A stretch of 54,840 nt of DNA from Ilumatobacteraceae bacterium (GCA_017859395.1 JAFMNE010000008.1:1-54840); one strand, 5' to 3'. Positions 25,164 to 35,646 are shown, counted from the stretch's first letter. Made by a program: numbers and translations. Notes: a model not told the origin generated them from the sequence alone.

Positions 25164-26045
25164 ATGGTCGACTCCGATGGCGGTGCACCTAGTGCTGACG
25201 ATGAGATTCGCTCGTACGGCGGTACACCGGATGATCCAGCGGTTCGTAAACGGGTCCGCATCCGGCATTTCCGGCGCGCGAAGGAGCAGGGTATTCGGAT
25301 TACCGGCCTCACCAGTTACGACTATCTGACGGCGTCGATCTTCGATGCCGCTGGGGTGGACTTCCTCCTTGTGGGTGACTCAGCGGGTAACACGGTGTTT
25401 GGCTACGACACGACTTTGCCGGTGACCGTGGAGGAGCTGATCCCGTTGACCCGAGCGGTCGCGCGAGCGGCACAGCGCGCGTTGGTGATCGCTGATCTTC
25501 CCTTCGGATCGTATGAGAACGGCCCAGATATGGCATTGGCCACCGCGATTCGATTCATGAAAGAGACCAACGCCCATGCGGTCAAGATGGAAGGTGGTGT
25601 GCGCTCCGCTAAGCAAATCCGCAGGATTGTCGGCGCAGGAATTCCGGTGATGGGCCATGTTGGCTTCACCCCGCAGAGCGAGCATGGCCTGGGAGGCCAC
25701 CTCATCCAAGGGCGCGGCGATGCCGCGGAGAATCTCATCGCGGATGCTCGTGCTGTGGCGGAGGCCGGAGCGTTTGCGGTGGTTCTCGAAATGGTTCCAT
25801 CCGCCGTTGCCGCACGGGTGACCGCAGAACTGGACATCCCGACCATCAGCGTGGGGGCCGGCCCGCACTGTGACGGCCAACTCCTCGTTTGGACCGATTG
25901 GGCGGGGCTCACCACTGGTCGCATCCCGAAGTTCGTACGACAGTATGCCGACGTTGCCGGGGTGTTGCGCAGCGCGACCGAGGCCTACATCGCCGACGTC
26001 ACCAATGGCGTGTACCCCGCGTCGGAGCACGAATACTTGGAGTGA
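25164..26045 (+). CDS. panB: 3-methyl-2-oxobutanoate hydroxymethyltransferase
   Basis: Transfers a hydroxymethyl group from methylene-THF to ketoisovalerate to make ketopantoate for CoA. The core motifs are TSYDYLTA, VGDSAG (metal-binding Asp), KMEGG, GHVGFTPQ, the catalytic Glu in LEMVP and ISVGAGP. Length 293. The first 25 residues are a polar extension not in the core family, but the ATG at 25164 is favoured by its -10 box. It stands alone; panC and panD are not nearby. Confidence 0.95.
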   Translation: MVDSDGGAPSADDEIRSYGGTPDDPAVRKRVRIRHFRRAKEQGIRITGLTSYDYLTASIFDAAGVDFLLVGDSAGNTVFGYDTTLPVTVEELIPLTRAVARAAQRALVIADLPFGSYENGPDMALATAIRFMKETNAHAVKMEGGVRSAKQIRRIVGAGIPVMGHVGFTPQSEHGLGGHLIQGRGDAAENLIADARAVAEAGAFAVVLEMVPSAVAARVTAELDIPTISVGAGPHCDGQLLVWTDWAGLTTGRIPKFVRQYADVAGVLRSATEAYIADVTNGVYPASEHEYLE

Positions 26046-26054
26046 CCCTGGTGC

Positions 26055-26072
26055 ACTGACCCTGTAGTCAGT
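26055..26072. terminator. possible bidirectional terminator between panB and metH
   Basis: Perfect inverted repeat ACTGAC-CCTGTA-GTCAGT between two convergent genes; its right arm includes the metH stop. There is no U-tract, so its activity is doubtful. Confidence 0.3.
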
Positions 26073-29000
26073 TGGGCTCGTATGCGAGATTCGGTGCAAG
26101 AAGCCGCTCGGCATCGGCCGTAGTGATGCCTTTGCGTTGGGCGTACGACTCCACCTGGTCGCGAAGAATCCGTCCAACACCGAAGTATGTTGCGCTGGGG
26201 TGGGCGAGATAGAGCCCACACACCGATGACGCGGGTTGCATCGCCCACGACTCGGTCAGCGTCATCTGCAGGCTGTCGCCGGCACCGATGATGTCGATGA
26301 TCGTGGCCTTCTCGGAGTGGTCAGGCTGTGCCGGGTAGCCCGGCGCCGGGCGGATACCCCGATAGTCCTCAGCGATCAACCGTTGAGGGTTGTCATCCTC
26401 GGCGGGGGAGTAGCCCCAGATCTTGGTACGCACCACATAGTGGGCGTATTCGGCGAACGCCTCGGCAAGGCGATCGGCGAGGGCTTTCAGCATGATCGAT
26501 GAGTAGTCGTCGCCGGCGTCAGTGAAACGTGTGGCGCGGGCGTCCTCTTCGACTCCGGCCGTCACAGCAAACAGGCCGATGTGGTCGTTGACGCCGGCAT
26601 CGGCCGGGGCAATGAAATCACTGAGGCACATGTTGGCCCGGTTGGAGACGTCCGATTTTGCGAGTTGTTGGCGTAGGCCGTGAAGGACACGGGAGCCACT
26701 GGCGGTGCTCACCATGATGTCGTCGCCGTCGGCGTGCGCCGGCAGGATCGCGACCACGCCGCGGGGAGTCAACCATGCCTCGTTATGCATCTGATCCAGC
26801 ATCCGAGCGGCGTCGTCCATTAGGCCCTGCGCTGTCGCGGCCAGATTCGGATCTTCGAGCACCTGTGGGTAGCGGGCACGCACGCCCCAGGTGGCAAGAA
26901 ACGGCGTCCAGTCGATGAGCGGCCGCAGCGTGGCGATGTCGGGTGCTAATTCATGGATACCTGGCTCGCGCGGAGCAGTCACCGTGGTGCTGTCGAATGT
27001 GGCGCGGTGGCGAGCCTCGCGGGCCACTGGCAATGGCAGCCGGGTGCGGTCGCGTTCGGCTTCGGCATATCGGGCGGTGATGCGTTCGTAATCGGTATGG
27101 GTGTTGGCCATAAACGAGTCGCGGTCATGATCGGAGGTGACGGCGGCGATCACGCCGGAGGCACGACTCGCATCGCTGACGTGGACCACCGGCCCGCTGT
27201 AGGCCGGGTCGATGCGCAGCGCCGTGTGCAGCTTCGACGTTGTCGCGCCCCCGATCAACAGCGGGATTTGCAACTCACGGCGCTCCATTTCACGGGCGAC
27301 GATCACCATCTGGTCGAGTGATGGGGTGATCAGACCCGAGAGCCCGACAATGTCGACATCGTTCTCGACGGCTGCATCGACGATGACATCGGCGGGCTGC
27401 ATCACGCCGAGATCAATGATCTCATGATCGGCGCAGCCGAGGACGACACCGACGATGTTCTTACCGATGTCATGGACATCGCCAGCGACGGTGGCCAGTA
27501 GCACCCGGGCGCCCGAGTGGGTCGATGACTGGGCGGTCCCTCGTTCGGCTTCGATGTACGGGGTGAGGGTGGCGACGGCCTGTTTCATCACCCGGGCGGA
27601 CTTCACGACCTGTGGGAGGAACATCTTTCCGTCGGCGAAGAGATCGCCGACGGTGTTCATGCCCTGCATGAGCGGCCCCTCGATGACCTCTACTGCCGCC
27701 GCGCACTGCTGGCGTGCCTCTTCAACATCAGCATCGATGTGGTCGCCAACACCATGAATCAGGGCGTATTCGATGCGCGCCACCACGTCGGTCTGGCGCC
27801 AGGAGTCGTCGGCTGCTGCTGTTGCGGTGCCTGATGCGCCGGTGAAACCGGATGCGGCAGCGAGAAGGCGTTCCGCGGCGTCGGGTCGGCGTGCCAGCAC
27901 GACGTCGGTGCAGAGTTCGCGCAGTTCTGGATCGAGGTGGTCGTGAACGGCGAGTTGCCCCGCGTTGACAATGCCGATGCGCATGCCCGCACGAATCGCG
28001 TGAAAGAGGAACACCGAGTGCAGAGCCTCGCGGACCCGGTTGTTGCCCTGGAAGGCGAACGAGAGGTTCGAGACGCCACCGGAGATGTTGGTCAGCGGGA
28101 ATTCTTTACGCAGAGCCGCGGTGGCCTCAATCATGTCGAGGCCGTAGCGGTCGTGTTCGGGAATGCCGGTGGCCACAGCGAAGATGTTCGGGTCGAAGAT
28201 GATGTCCTCAGGTGGTATCTGCACCTCGTCGACCAGAATGCGGAACGCCCGACGACAGATCTCAATGCGGCGTTCAACCGTGTCGGCCTGGCCCTGCTCA
28301 TCAAAGGCCATGACGATGACCGCCGCACCGTGGTCGCGGCACACGGTCGCCTGCTCGCGGAACTCCTCCTCGCCAGCCTTCAGCGAGATTGAATTGACGA
28401 CCGATTTACCCTGGAGGCAGCCGAGACCAGCTTCGATGACCTCGAAACGGGAGGAGTCAACAACGACTGGAACGCGGGAGATATCGGGTTCCGCTGCGAG
28501 AAGTCGCAGAAATCGGGTCATCTCAACGGCCGAGTCGAGAAGGCCCTCGTCCATGTTGATATCGATGGCCTGTGCGCCTGCCGCAACCTGTTCGCGCGCG
28601 ATATCGAGCGCCTCGGTGTGGTTCCCCTCGGTGATCAGGCGGCGAAATTTTGCCGAACCAAAGACGTTCGTACGTTCACCGATATTGACGAACGGGATCT
28701 CATCGGTGAGGCGTAGTGGTTCAAGACCCGACAGTTCTAATAGCGGGCGGCGTTCAGGAACCGGCCGTGGCCGAGCACTATGCACGGCATCGGCAATCGC
28801 GGCGATATGCGCGGGGGTGGTTCCGCAGCAGCCACCGACAATGTTGAGTAGACCATCGGCAGCAAACTCTGCCAAGAGTGCGGCCATGTGCTCTGGGCTC
28901 TCGTCATAGCCACCGAGTTCATTCGGTAGACCCGCATTCGGGTACGCACACACCAACGTGTCGGCGACATCGGCGATGTCGCGCAGGTGGGGTCGCATAT

Positions 29001-29760
29001 CGGCTGCACCGAGCGCGCAATTCAAGCCGATGGTGATTGGCGCAGCATGTCGGACCGAATGCCAGAACGCTGTTGCTGTCTGTCCCGACAGTGTGCGGCC
29101 GGACCGGTCCGTGATCGTGCCGGAGATCATGATGGGTAGGTCGATGCCGTGGCGTCGATGGAGTCGGCGGGCGGCGACGATGGCGGCCTTTGCATTCAAT
29201 GTGTCGAATACCGTTTCGATGAGCAGCAGATCAGCGCCACCCTCATGCAGCCCGCGAATCTGTTCGTCGTATGCCGCGACGAGATCTTCGAAATCAAGGG
29301 TGCGGAAACCGGGGTCCTCCACCCGAGGTGACATTGACAAGGTCTGGTTCGTGGGGCCAATGGCACCGGCAACGAATCGGGGTCGGTCACCACCCACCGC
29401 ATCGATCGCTTGGCGTGCGAGGCTCGCAGCAGCACGGTTCATATCGCTGACTAGTGATTCGCACCCATAGTCGGCCTGCGCAATCGACGTCGACGAGAAT
29501 GTGTTGGTGCAGATGATGTCGGCACCTGCGCGCAGATAGTCCTTGTGAATATCAACGATGACGTCCGGTCGGCTGAGCACCAGCAGGTCGTTGTTGCCGG
29601 CCAGAGCATTTGCCCGATCTGACAGTCCGTCCGGAGCGAAATCGTCCGGGGTCAGTTGCCGCTCCTGAATCTGGGTGCCCATGGCACCATCGATGATCAG
29701 GATTCGCTCACGGGCCTGCTCGTTGAGCAGATGTCGGGTTGCGGTGCCGGTGGTGGTCAT
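26068..29760 (-). CDS. metH: cobalamin-dependent methionine synthase
   Basis: Makes methionine from homocysteine using methyl-THF and cobalamin. All four modules are present in 1230 residues: homocysteine-binding (about 1-325) with zinc ligands Cys311-Cys312 in VGGCCGTTP, pterin-binding (about 350-610), the cobalamin domain with DVHDIGKNI (axial His763), and the AdoMet reactivation domain at the C-terminus ([12 protein letters not shown]). The start at 29760 overlaps the metF stop (ATGA). It is the last gene of the ArsR-metF-metH operon. B12 dependence agrees with the mutase at 35226-37293. Confidence 0.97.
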   Translation of the reverse strand: MTTTGTATRHLLNEQARERILIIDGAMGTQIQERQLTPDDFAPDGLSDRANALAGNNDLLVLSRPDVIVDIHKDYLRAGADIICTNTFSSTSIAQADYGCESLVSDMNRAAASLARQAIDAVGGDRPRFVAGAIGPTNQTLSMSPRVEDPGFRTLDFEDLVAAYDEQIRGLHEGGADLLLIETVFDTLNAKAAIVAARRLHRRHGIDLPIMISGTITDRSGRTLSGQTATAFWHSVRHAAPITIGLNCALGAADMRPHLRDIADVADTLVCAYPNAGLPNELGGYDESPEHMAALLAEFAADGLLNIVGGCCGTTPAHIAAIADAVHSARPRPVPERRPLLELSGLEPLRLTDEIPFVNIGERTNVFGSAKFRRLITEGNHTEALDIAREQVAAGAQAIDINMDEGLLDSAVEMTRFLRLLAAEPDISRVPVVVDSSRFEVIEAGLGCLQGKSVVNSISLKAGEEEFREQATVCRDHGAAVIVMAFDEQGQADTVERRIEICRRAFRILVDEVQIPPEDIIFDPNIFAVATGIPEHDRYGLDMIEATAALRKEFPLTNISGGVSNLSFAFQGNNRVREALHSVFLFHAIRAGMRIGIVNAGQLAVHDHLDPELRELCTDVVLARRPDAAERLLAAASGFTGASGTATAAADDSWRQTDVVARIEYALIHGVGDHIDADVEEARQQCAAAVEVIEGPLMQGMNTVGDLFADGKMFLPQVVKSARVMKQAVATLTPYIEAERGTAQSSTHSGARVLLATVAGDVHDIGKNIVGVVLGCADHEIIDLGVMQPADVIVDAAVENDVDIVGLSGLITPSLDQMVIVAREMERRELQIPLLIGGATTSKLHTALRIDPAYSGPVVHVSDASRASGVIAAVTSDHDRDSFMANTHTDYERITARYAEAERDRTRLPLPVAREARHRATFDSTTVTAPREPGIHELAPDIATLRPLIDWTPFLATWGVRARYPQVLEDPNLAATAQGLMDDAARMLDQMHNEAWLTPRGVVAILPAHADGDDIMVSTASGSRVLHGLRQQLAKSDVSNRANMCLSDFIAPADAGVNDHIGLFAVTAGVEEDARATRFTDAGDDYSSIMLKALADRLAEAFAEYAHYVVRTKIWGYSPAEDDNPQRLIAEDYRGIRPAPGYPAQPDHSEKATIIDIIGAGDSLQMTLTESWAMQPASSVCGLYLAHPSATYFGVGRILRDQVESYAQRKGITTADAERLLAPNLAYEPN

Positions 29761-30605
29761 CGGTTCTCCAATGAGGTGACGATGTCGCTGACGAGGCCAG
29801 CGCGGTTCAAGGTGTAGAGGTGGAACCGGCTGTGACCGAGTTCGTGCAGGGCGGTGATCTGCTCGGTTGCACACGCCACTGCTTCGGCCCTGCTGTCGAC
29901 GGCAGTGTGAATGCGATCGGTCAGAGAGGCGGGTACGTGGGCACCGCAGCGGGCGGCAAAGCCGGTGATGCGCTCGATCGGGTGGAGGGCCATGATGCCA
30001 GCGATCACGTCAATGTCGATATCGCGGGCACGCGCCGCGGCGATGTACCGATCGAACAGCATTGGTTCGAAGAACATCTGGGTGATCGCGCATGTGGCTC
30101 CGGCGTCGATTTTGGAAGCCAGAACACCGAGGTCATGGCCCAGGTTCGGTGACTGCGGGTGCACCTCGGGGTAGGCGGATACGGTCACGTCGACTGGAGT
30201 TGAACGCGCGGCGGCGCGTGCGCAGATGACGGCGACCAATTCGGCGGTGCTGGCAAAGCCATCAGGGTGTTGGACGTAGGGTTGATCGATGCCCTCTGGC
30301 GGATCTCCACGCAGCGCCACGATGTGGGTGACTCCGAGGTCGAGATAGCGATCGATCACGGCCGTGGCGTCGTCACGGCTCACTCCCACACAAGTCAAGT
30401 GCGCGGCAACGGGGCAATCGGCGTGTTCGGCCACTGTTTCGATTGCGGCGAATGAACGGTCGCGTTGGCCCCCGCCAGCGCCATAGGTGACGGACACGAA
30501 TTCGAACCCGCGACCGTTCAGAGCGCGCACGGTGTCGGCGAGTCGTGCGCGGCCGTCGTCATCGGCGGGTGGAAAGACCTCATAGGAGAGACGAAGAGGG
30601 GTCAT
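29757..30605 (-). CDS. metF: methylenetetrahydrofolate reductase
   Basis: Reduces 5,10-methylene-THF to 5-methyl-THF, the methyl donor of the downstream metH. TIM-barrel flavoprotein of 282 residues: [11 protein letters not shown] at the N-terminus with the Glu of the active site, [22 protein letters not shown] and the FEPMLF segment are all family signatures. ATG 30605 has GAGGAACC upstream and overlaps the stop of the regulator gene (ATGA). Confidence 0.95.
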   Translation of the reverse strand: MTPLRLSYEVFPPADDDGRARLADTVRALNGRGFEFVSVTYGAGGGQRDRSFAAIETVAEHADCPVAAHLTCVGVSRDDATAVIDRYLDLGVTHIVALRGDPPEGIDQPYVQHPDGFASTAELVAVICARAAARSTPVDVTVSAYPEVHPQSPNLGHDLGVLASKIDAGATCAITQMFFEPMLFDRYIAAARARDIDIDVIAGIMALHPIERITGFAARCGAHVPASLTDRIHTAVDSRAEAVACATEQITALHELGHSRFHLYTLNRAGLVSDIVTSLENR

Positions 30606-31558
30606 TGGTTCCTCGTAGTTGTGGTGGCTTGCCAGATGCAGACCGGTAAAAGGTCGCCAGCAGAATGATCGATGCGGTGCTCGGTGAGGCCGTCGAAACC
30701 CACCCCGTCGCACCACCGTTCGATTTGCTCGCTGGTGAAACCCAATCGTCGGTGGGCGTGTTCGGTGCGCAGGGTCTCGTCTTGGTGCGCGAGGAGGTCG
30801 ACGATGATCAGTGTGCCGCCCGGTTTCAATATGCGTGCAGCCTCGCGCAGTGCCGTGTCCGGCGAGTCGAGAAAGTGCAGAAGTTGATGCGCCACGGCCA
30901 AGTCGAATGTGTGATCGGGCAGGCCGGTCGCGGCGACATCGGCTTGACGAAGCTCGATTGCCGCACCGTCAGTGCGCTCCACTGCGGTCCGGGCGTGTCG
31001 GAGCATCGTGTGATTTGAGTCGATGCCCACGGCACGCGTCGCCAACGGCGTCAGCAGCGACAGGATGCGACCGGTTCCTGTACCGAGATCGACGACCGCA
31101 TCGCGGGTGATGTTGCTCGCCATCACAATGTCCAACAGCCGGGATTCCACGCCGGCATCTGGTGTGATGCGGGAGCGTTCCCGGTCCCAGGTCGGAGCAA
31201 GACGAGAGAAGTGTTCGTCGGCTTCGCGCCGCCGACGGTGACGCTCTGCGTCCAACCGGGCGGCATCGGCGCTCATCTGGTGATCGCTGTCGTCGATGCC
31301 ATCGACGACAGCGAGAACCGCCGCGGGGATCTGCGGTGCTCGGTGGTAATAGACCCACGATCCTTCGCGATGCCGCGACAGCAGTCCGGCATCGATGAGG
31401 ATGCGCAGATGCCGAGAGATGCGTGGCTGCGAGTGACCGGTGATGGCGCAGATATCAGACACCGTGAGTTCGCCCTGTTGCAGCAGGCGCAGCACGCGAA
31501 CCCGTGTGGGTTCGGCGACGGCGCGCAGCACGGTGACGACGTCATCGAGTGCGGCCAT
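30602..31558 (-). CDS. ArsR-family regulator fused to a SAM-dependent methyltransferase domain
   Basis: Two-domain protein of 318 residues. Residues 1-95 are an ArsR winged helix (VAEPTRVRVLRLL, then TVSDICAITGHSQPRISRHLRIL as recognition region). Residues about 130-300 are a class I methyltransferase with VVDLGTGTGRILSLL and the acidic end of strand 2 (VGIDSN). Such fusions beside methionine-cycle genes recall SahR-type regulators that sense S-adenosylhomocysteine; here the fold may serve as sensor, enzyme or both. It overlaps metF (ATGA) and so controls its own operon. The ATG at 31558 is 6 bases after a TATCCT -10 box. Confidence 0.85.
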   Translation of the reverse strand: MAALDDVVTVLRAVAEPTRVRVLRLLQQGELTVSDICAITGHSQPRISRHLRILIDAGLLSRHREGSWVYYHRAPQIPAAVLAVVDGIDDSDHQMSADAARLDAERHRRRREADEHFSRLAPTWDRERSRITPDAGVESRLLDIVMASNITRDAVVDLGTGTGRILSLLTPLATRAVGIDSNHTMLRHARTAVERTDGAAIELRQADVAATGLPDHTFDLAVAHQLLHFLDSPDTALREAARILKPGGTLIIVDLLAHQDETLRTEHAHRRLGFTSEQIERWCDGVGFDGLTEHRIDHSAGDLLPVCIWQATTTTRNQ

Positions 31559-31564
31559 GGCATA

Positions 31565-31595
31565 AGGATATAACGACATCGTTATGTGCTGTCAA
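31565..31595 (-). promoter_or_regulatory. promoter and palindromic operator of the arsR-metF-metH operon
   Basis: On the minus strand there is TTGACA (31590-31595), a 19-base spacer, and TATCCT (31565-31570) ending 6 bases before the ATG. The spacer holds the perfect inverted repeat ATAACGA-CA-TCGTTAT (31570-31585). This is where an ArsR dimer would block RNA polymerase. Confidence 0.65.
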
Positions 31596-31635
31596 GCAGC
31601 GTGATGTGGATAGTCAATCCCGTAGCCGTTTTTGG

Positions 31636-31641
31636 GAGACT
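31636..31641 (+). promoter_or_regulatory. possible -10 box GAGACT
   Basis: GAGACT ends 6 bases before GTG 31648. It matches only A2 and T6 of the pattern. Confidence 0.3.
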
Positions 31642-31647
31642 CTGCGG

Positions 31648-33060
31648 GTGGCACTGCTGAGCGCACTGGTCGGTGAGACCGAGATTGGAATTGATCGTGA
31701 CGACCCTGCGGGAATCACCGTGGATGACGTCACGATGTCCTACGACGATCTACTGGCGCACGCGGCTGGCCTCGTCGGCCATATCCACGGGGCACGTGCC
31801 CTCGCGGTGTGTGCCGATGCGCATATGGACACCCTGATCGGTGTGGTCGCTGGTCTGCTGGCCGGAGTGCCAGTGGTGCCGATCGCTCACGACGCCGGCC
31901 CTGGTGAACGCGGTCATATCCTGCGCGATTCCGCCGCAGAGATGGTGCTCGGTACACATGATTGGGGTGAGGTCGATCTACCCACCGTTGACGTGCACGC
32001 CCCGCCAGCATCGATGGTGCCCGCGAGCGGTGTGCCCGGCAGGCTCATCATGTACACCTCCGGTACGACCGGTGCCCCCAAAGGAGTCGTGCTTCCCGAC
32101 ACCGCACTCGCAGCCTGTCTCGACGGCTTGGCCGATGCATGGCAATGGAGCCCCGACGACCATCTGGTGCACGGACTTCCGCTCTTCCACGTTCACGGTC
32201 TCGTGCTCGGCATGTTGGGCGGACTGCGTCGGGGGTGTCGCATCACCCACACCGGGCGACCTCACCCGGATCGATATGCAGCTGCTGCAGCACGAGGCGG
32301 AAGCTTGTTCTTTGGGGTCCCGACCGTGTGGGGGCGCATCGTCGCCGAGCCGACGATTGCGCGCAGTTTGTCGCGTGCGCGGGCGATCGTGTCCGGGTCC
32401 GCAGCGTTGCCGGTCAGCACATTCGCTGCATTGACGGACCTGACTGGTGTCACGCCGCTCGAGCGGTACGGGATGACCGAAACCCTGATCACCTTGTCGA
32501 CACGAATCGATGGTGAGCGTCGACCCGGTCATGTTGGATGGCCCTTGGCGGGGGTAGAGACGCGGTTGCGCGGCGATGATGGCACCGAGGCGGCGAACGA
32601 TGCCACCACCATCGGAACGCTGGAGGTACGTGGGGCCACCATCGGCGATGGCTATCTGAATCGCGATGACGCCACCGCCGCAGCAACAACGTCCGATGGG
32701 TGGTTCATCACCGGTGACTCGGCCACTATTGGTTCAGATGGGATGCATCGCATCGTGGGGCGCACATCGGTGGACATCATCAAATCGGGTGGCTACAAGG
32801 TCGGCGCAGGCGAAGTAGAGGCAGCGGTGGCTGAGGTACCGGGAGTGCACGAGGTCGCCGTCGTCGGAATACCCGATGCCGACCTCGGCGAAAGGATTGT
32901 GGCATTCGTGGTCGGCGACGGCGTCGACGAAGCCGGTGTCATTGCGCATGTCGCCGCGACCTTGTCGGTTCACAAGCGGCCGCGGGAAGTGCGCCGCGTC
33001 GACACCTTGCCGCGTAATGCGCTCGGAAAGGTACAAAAGGCGCAGCTACGCGACAGTTGA
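31648..33060 (+). CDS. AMP-dependent acyl-CoA synthetase, MatB-like
   Basis: Adenylate-forming enzyme that activates a carboxylic acid to its CoA thioester. The P-loop-like MYTSGTTGAPKG, the A5 motif RYGMTET, the hinge FITGDSATIG...RIVGRTS and catalytic Lys in LPRNALGKVQK are all present. The segment DIIKSGGYKVGAGEVE and overall size (470 residues) resemble malonyl-CoA synthetase MatB more than fatty-acyl ligases; methylmalonate or malonate are plausible substrates. The frame is open to 31549; GTG 31648 begins at the conserved region. It overlaps the convergent permease gene by 15 bases at the 3' end. Confidence 0.82.
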   Translation: MALLSALVGETEIGIDRDDPAGITVDDVTMSYDDLLAHAAGLVGHIHGARALAVCADAHMDTLIGVVAGLLAGVPVVPIAHDAGPGERGHILRDSAAEMVLGTHDWGEVDLPTVDVHAPPASMVPASGVPGRLIMYTSGTTGAPKGVVLPDTALAACLDGLADAWQWSPDDHLVHGLPLFHVHGLVLGMLGGLRRGCRITHTGRPHPDRYAAAAARGGSLFFGVPTVWGRIVAEPTIARSLSRARAIVSGSAALPVSTFAALTDLTGVTPLERYGMTETLITLSTRIDGERRPGHVGWPLAGVETRLRGDDGTEAANDATTIGTLEVRGATIGDGYLNRDDATAAATTSDGWFITGDSATIGSDGMHRIVGRTSVDIIKSGGYKVGAGEVEAAVAEVPGVHEVAVVGIPDADLGERIVAFVVGDGVDEAGVIAHVAATLSVHKRPREVRRVDTLPRNALGKVQKAQLRDS

Positions 33061-34293
33061 CGTGCGCCGTCGCACAGCGAGGAATCGAACACCGATGCCG
33101 CTGACAAGAACCGCGCCGCCACCGATTAGTGACGACGTCGGCAACGAGACGATGAGGCCGACGCACCCCAACAGGCCGAGCCGGGCGACCCACCGCGGCC
33201 ACAACAACTCCGATGGTTGCAATTTCAGTGCTGCGGCATTCGTGAGGGCGTAGTAGGTCAGGACCGCCACACCCGACACTGCAATCGACGAGGTGAGCGA
33301 CACAGCGTTGACGACGATGATGGCGACAACCGCCACCGTGAACTCGGCTCGCAGCGGCAGTGATCGGCAGGTGTCGATGTGCGCGAGTATGCGGGGCATG
33401 TCGCCACGTCGCGCCATTGCGACGACTGTACGGGCAACACCTGGCACCAGATTAAGCATCACGCCCGCGGAGGCAACGGTGGCGCCGGCGGCCACGATCG
33501 GTTCAGCCCAACGCCACCCACGAGTAGCGACAACATCGGCAACCGGAGTGGCCGACGCAGCAAGTCCGGTCGAGCCGAGATGAGAGATGACGACGGCACC
33601 AACCACGGCGTATAACGCGAGGATGGCACCCAACGCCCGAGGAACCGCACGCGGGATGGTCCGTGCTGGGTCGATGACCTCCTCGCCGAGAGTGGCGATG
33701 CGTGCATAACCGGCGAAGGCAAAAAAGAGCAGACCAGCGCTGCGGATGACCCCGAACACGCCGCCGTCGATGTTGATGTCGACAGCCATGGTGGTTGCTG
33801 GTCCACCGGTGAGTCCGGCAGCGACGCAGATCCCGATGGTCGCCAATGCCACGACGAGGAGAATCCGTGTGACGCCCACGGTTCGTTCGAGCCCGCCGAT
33901 GTTGATGACCATGACGATGACGATCGAGATGGATGCAACAAGGTCCGCGCGGTCAGCCCAGATGTGCGCACCCACAACACTGGCCATCGCCGCAATCGAT
34001 GCCGTCTTCCCCACGACGAAGCCCCAACCCGCAACATGGCCCCACGACGGCCCGAGGCGGATCGAGGCGTAGACGTATGTGCCCCCGGACTCGGGGTGAC
34101 GAGCTGCGAGTTGCGCCGATGATGTGGCGTTGCAGGTGGCGACGATGCCGGCGATCAGTAGCCCGACGAGTAGCCAGTTGCCTGCGGCCGCGGCAGCCGG
34201 AGCCCACACAGCGAAGACCCCAGCACCAACCATGGATCCGGCGCCGACCACCACCGCGTCGCGGACGTCAAGGCGACGTATGAGTTCAGCCAT
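33046..34293 (-). CDS. APC-family amino acid permease
   Basis: Amino acid/polyamine/organocation transporter of 415 residues with about 12 helices. GAGSMVGAGVFAVWAPAA in helix 1 is the substrate-binding GxGIG-like segment, and helix 6 has FFAFAGYARIATLGEEVIDP, the usual FxGfExxxxxaEE pattern. The ATG at 34293 overlaps the esterase stop by 8 bases. Last gene of the icmA-icmB-esterase-permease run, which suggests import of a branched-chain amino acid or similar feed for the mutase; this is inference. Confidence 0.82.
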   Translation of the reverse strand: MAELIRRLDVRDAVVVGAGSMVGAGVFAVWAPAAAAAGNWLLVGLLIAGIVATCNATSSAQLAARHPESGGTYVYASIRLGPSWGHVAGWGFVVGKTASIAAMASVVGAHIWADRADLVASISIVIVMVINIGGLERTVGVTRILLVVALATIGICVAAGLTGGPATTMAVDINIDGGVFGVIRSAGLLFFAFAGYARIATLGEEVIDPARTIPRAVPRALGAILALYAVVGAVVISHLGSTGLAASATPVADVVATRGWRWAEPIVAAGATVASAGVMLNLVPGVARTVVAMARRGDMPRILAHIDTCRSLPLRAEFTVAVVAIIVVNAVSLTSSIAVSGVAVLTYYALTNAAALKLQPSELLWPRWVARLGLLGCVGLIVSLPTSSLIGGGAVLVSGIGVRFLAVRRRTSTVA

Positions 34294-35221
34294 TGCCAAC
34301 CACGTCGACAAACCATGTGCCGATGAGTTGGTGCACATCGGTGGCGCGACGCATCTGGTGCCAGCGGGCAATGAACCCGTGAACGACCCCGGGGATCCGA
34401 TGGCAGGTCGTCGTGACACCATCCATTGCCAAACGTGATGCGTAGGCCTCTCCTTCATCGCGAAGCGGATCGAATTCGGCAGTGATGACCAGGCTCGGGG
34501 GAAGCCCACTCAGAGTACTTGCGCGGGCGGGGACGGCGCGGGGGTCGAATCGTGCGTCCGGCGAAGCCCCGAGGTACTGCGACCAGAACCATGCCATGTC
34601 GTCGGCACCGAGGAAGTATCCGCTCGCGTTGTCCACCATGGAGCGATACGGCGTCGGATCGTCATCGATGCAGGGGTAAACCAGCACTTGGGCGCACGGC
34701 GTGGGACCATCGCTGAGCGAACGAAGAGCGACACCGGCTGCGAGATTGGCCCCAGCGGAATCGCCTGCGACGGCGACACGCGTGGGGTCGCCACCCCACG
34801 CTGCGCCGTCGGTCCGCAACATCTCAAATACGTCCCAGCAGTCATCGTGGGCAGCGGGAAAGGGATGCTCCGGAGCGCGACGGTAGTCCACAGACACGAC
34901 GAGTGAGCCGGTGACAAGCGCGAGCCGGCGCGCGAGGTGATCATGGCCATCCACACTGCTGAGGACCCAGCCGCCACCGTGAGCGAACATGATGATCGGC
35001 CGGCCGCTCGGCGTGCTGTCGACGCAGTAGCAGCGCACCGATATCGACCGATCATTCGTCGCGACCCGGCGGTCAACGACATGGGCCATTTCGTCCGCTG
35101 GGGGGCGAGGAGCGGCGTCGTAGTTCTTACGTGCTGTGGCGATATCGCCATCGGTCAGTGCGGGAGCTGCCCCGTCGGCTATCGCCGCGACCAGCACGGC
35201 GACATCGGGGTCCAGCGGCAT
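34286..35221 (-). CDS. alpha/beta hydrolase, hormone-sensitive-lipase family
   Basis: Carboxylesterase-like enzyme of 311 residues. The HSL family oxyanion motif HGGGW is near residue 81, nucleophile elbow GDSAGAN near 154 with Ser catalytic, Asp in EFDPLRDEG and His in GVVHGF. No signal peptide, so cytoplasmic. It follows the mutase small subunit by four bases, so it should be cotranscribed. The substrate is unknown; short acyl esters are typical of the family. Confidence 0.87.
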   Translation of the reverse strand: MPLDPDVAVLVAAIADGAAPALTDGDIATARKNYDAAPRPPADEMAHVVDRRVATNDRSISVRCYCVDSTPSGRPIIMFAHGGGWVLSSVDGHDHLARRLALVTGSLVVSVDYRRAPEHPFPAAHDDCWDVFEMLRTDGAAWGGDPTRVAVAGDSAGANLAAGVALRSLSDGPTPCAQVLVYPCIDDDPTPYRSMVDNASGYFLGADDMAWFWSQYLGASPDARFDPRAVPARASTLSGLPPSLVITAEFDPLRDEGEAYASRLAMDGVTTTCHRIPGVVHGFIARWHQMRRATDVHQLIGTWFVDVVGNG

Positions 35222-35225
35222 TGCC

Positions 35226-35630
35226 TCAGCTGGTCATCGGGGCACCGTCGAGAACACGTCGTACCTCGGCGACGATTTTCTCGGCGGTAGCGCCCGGGGT
35301 CAACACTGCAGCAACTCCGGCGTCGGAGAGTTCTTGAAGGTCATGATCGGGCACAGTGCCGCCGACGATTACCGGAATGTCCACACCGCGGGCCCGCACA
35401 GCCTGAACAACGAGGGGAGCGAGGGTCATATGGGCGCCGGACAGCATCGACAAACCAATGGCGTCGACATCCTCATCGACCGCGGCTGCAGCCACGGTCT
35501 CTGGGGTCTGGAACAGACCGGTGTACACCACCTCAAAACCAGCATCGCGCAGAATTCGCGCCACAACCTTCACGCCACGATCGTGGCCGTCGAGGCCAAC
35601 TTTGGCCACGAGGATGCGTTCTCCGCTCAT
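35226..35630 (-). CDS. icmB: cobalamin-binding small subunit of acyl-CoA mutase (IcmB/McmA2 type)
   Basis: Free-standing B12-binding domain of 134 residues. KVGLDGHDRG (about 11-20) contains the DxHxxG motif whose His ligates cobalt, followed by GLFQTPE, GLSMLSGAH and VGGTVP of the Rossmann-like fold. The ATG at 35630 has a clear GGAGGAAG Shine-Dalgarno. It lies 16 bases after the large subunit. Separate large and small chains match isobutyryl-CoA mutase of Streptomyces and also archaeal methylmalonyl-CoA mutase; specificity is set by the large chain. Confidence 0.88.
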   Translation of the reverse strand: MSGERILVAKVGLDGHDRGVKVVARILRDAGFEVVYTGLFQTPETVAAAAVDEDVDAIGLSMLSGAHMTLAPLVVQAVRARGVDIPVIVGGTVPDHDLQELSDAGVAAVLTPGATAEKIVAEVRRVLDGAPMTS

Positions 35631-35646
35631 CTCTTCCTCCGATGTA

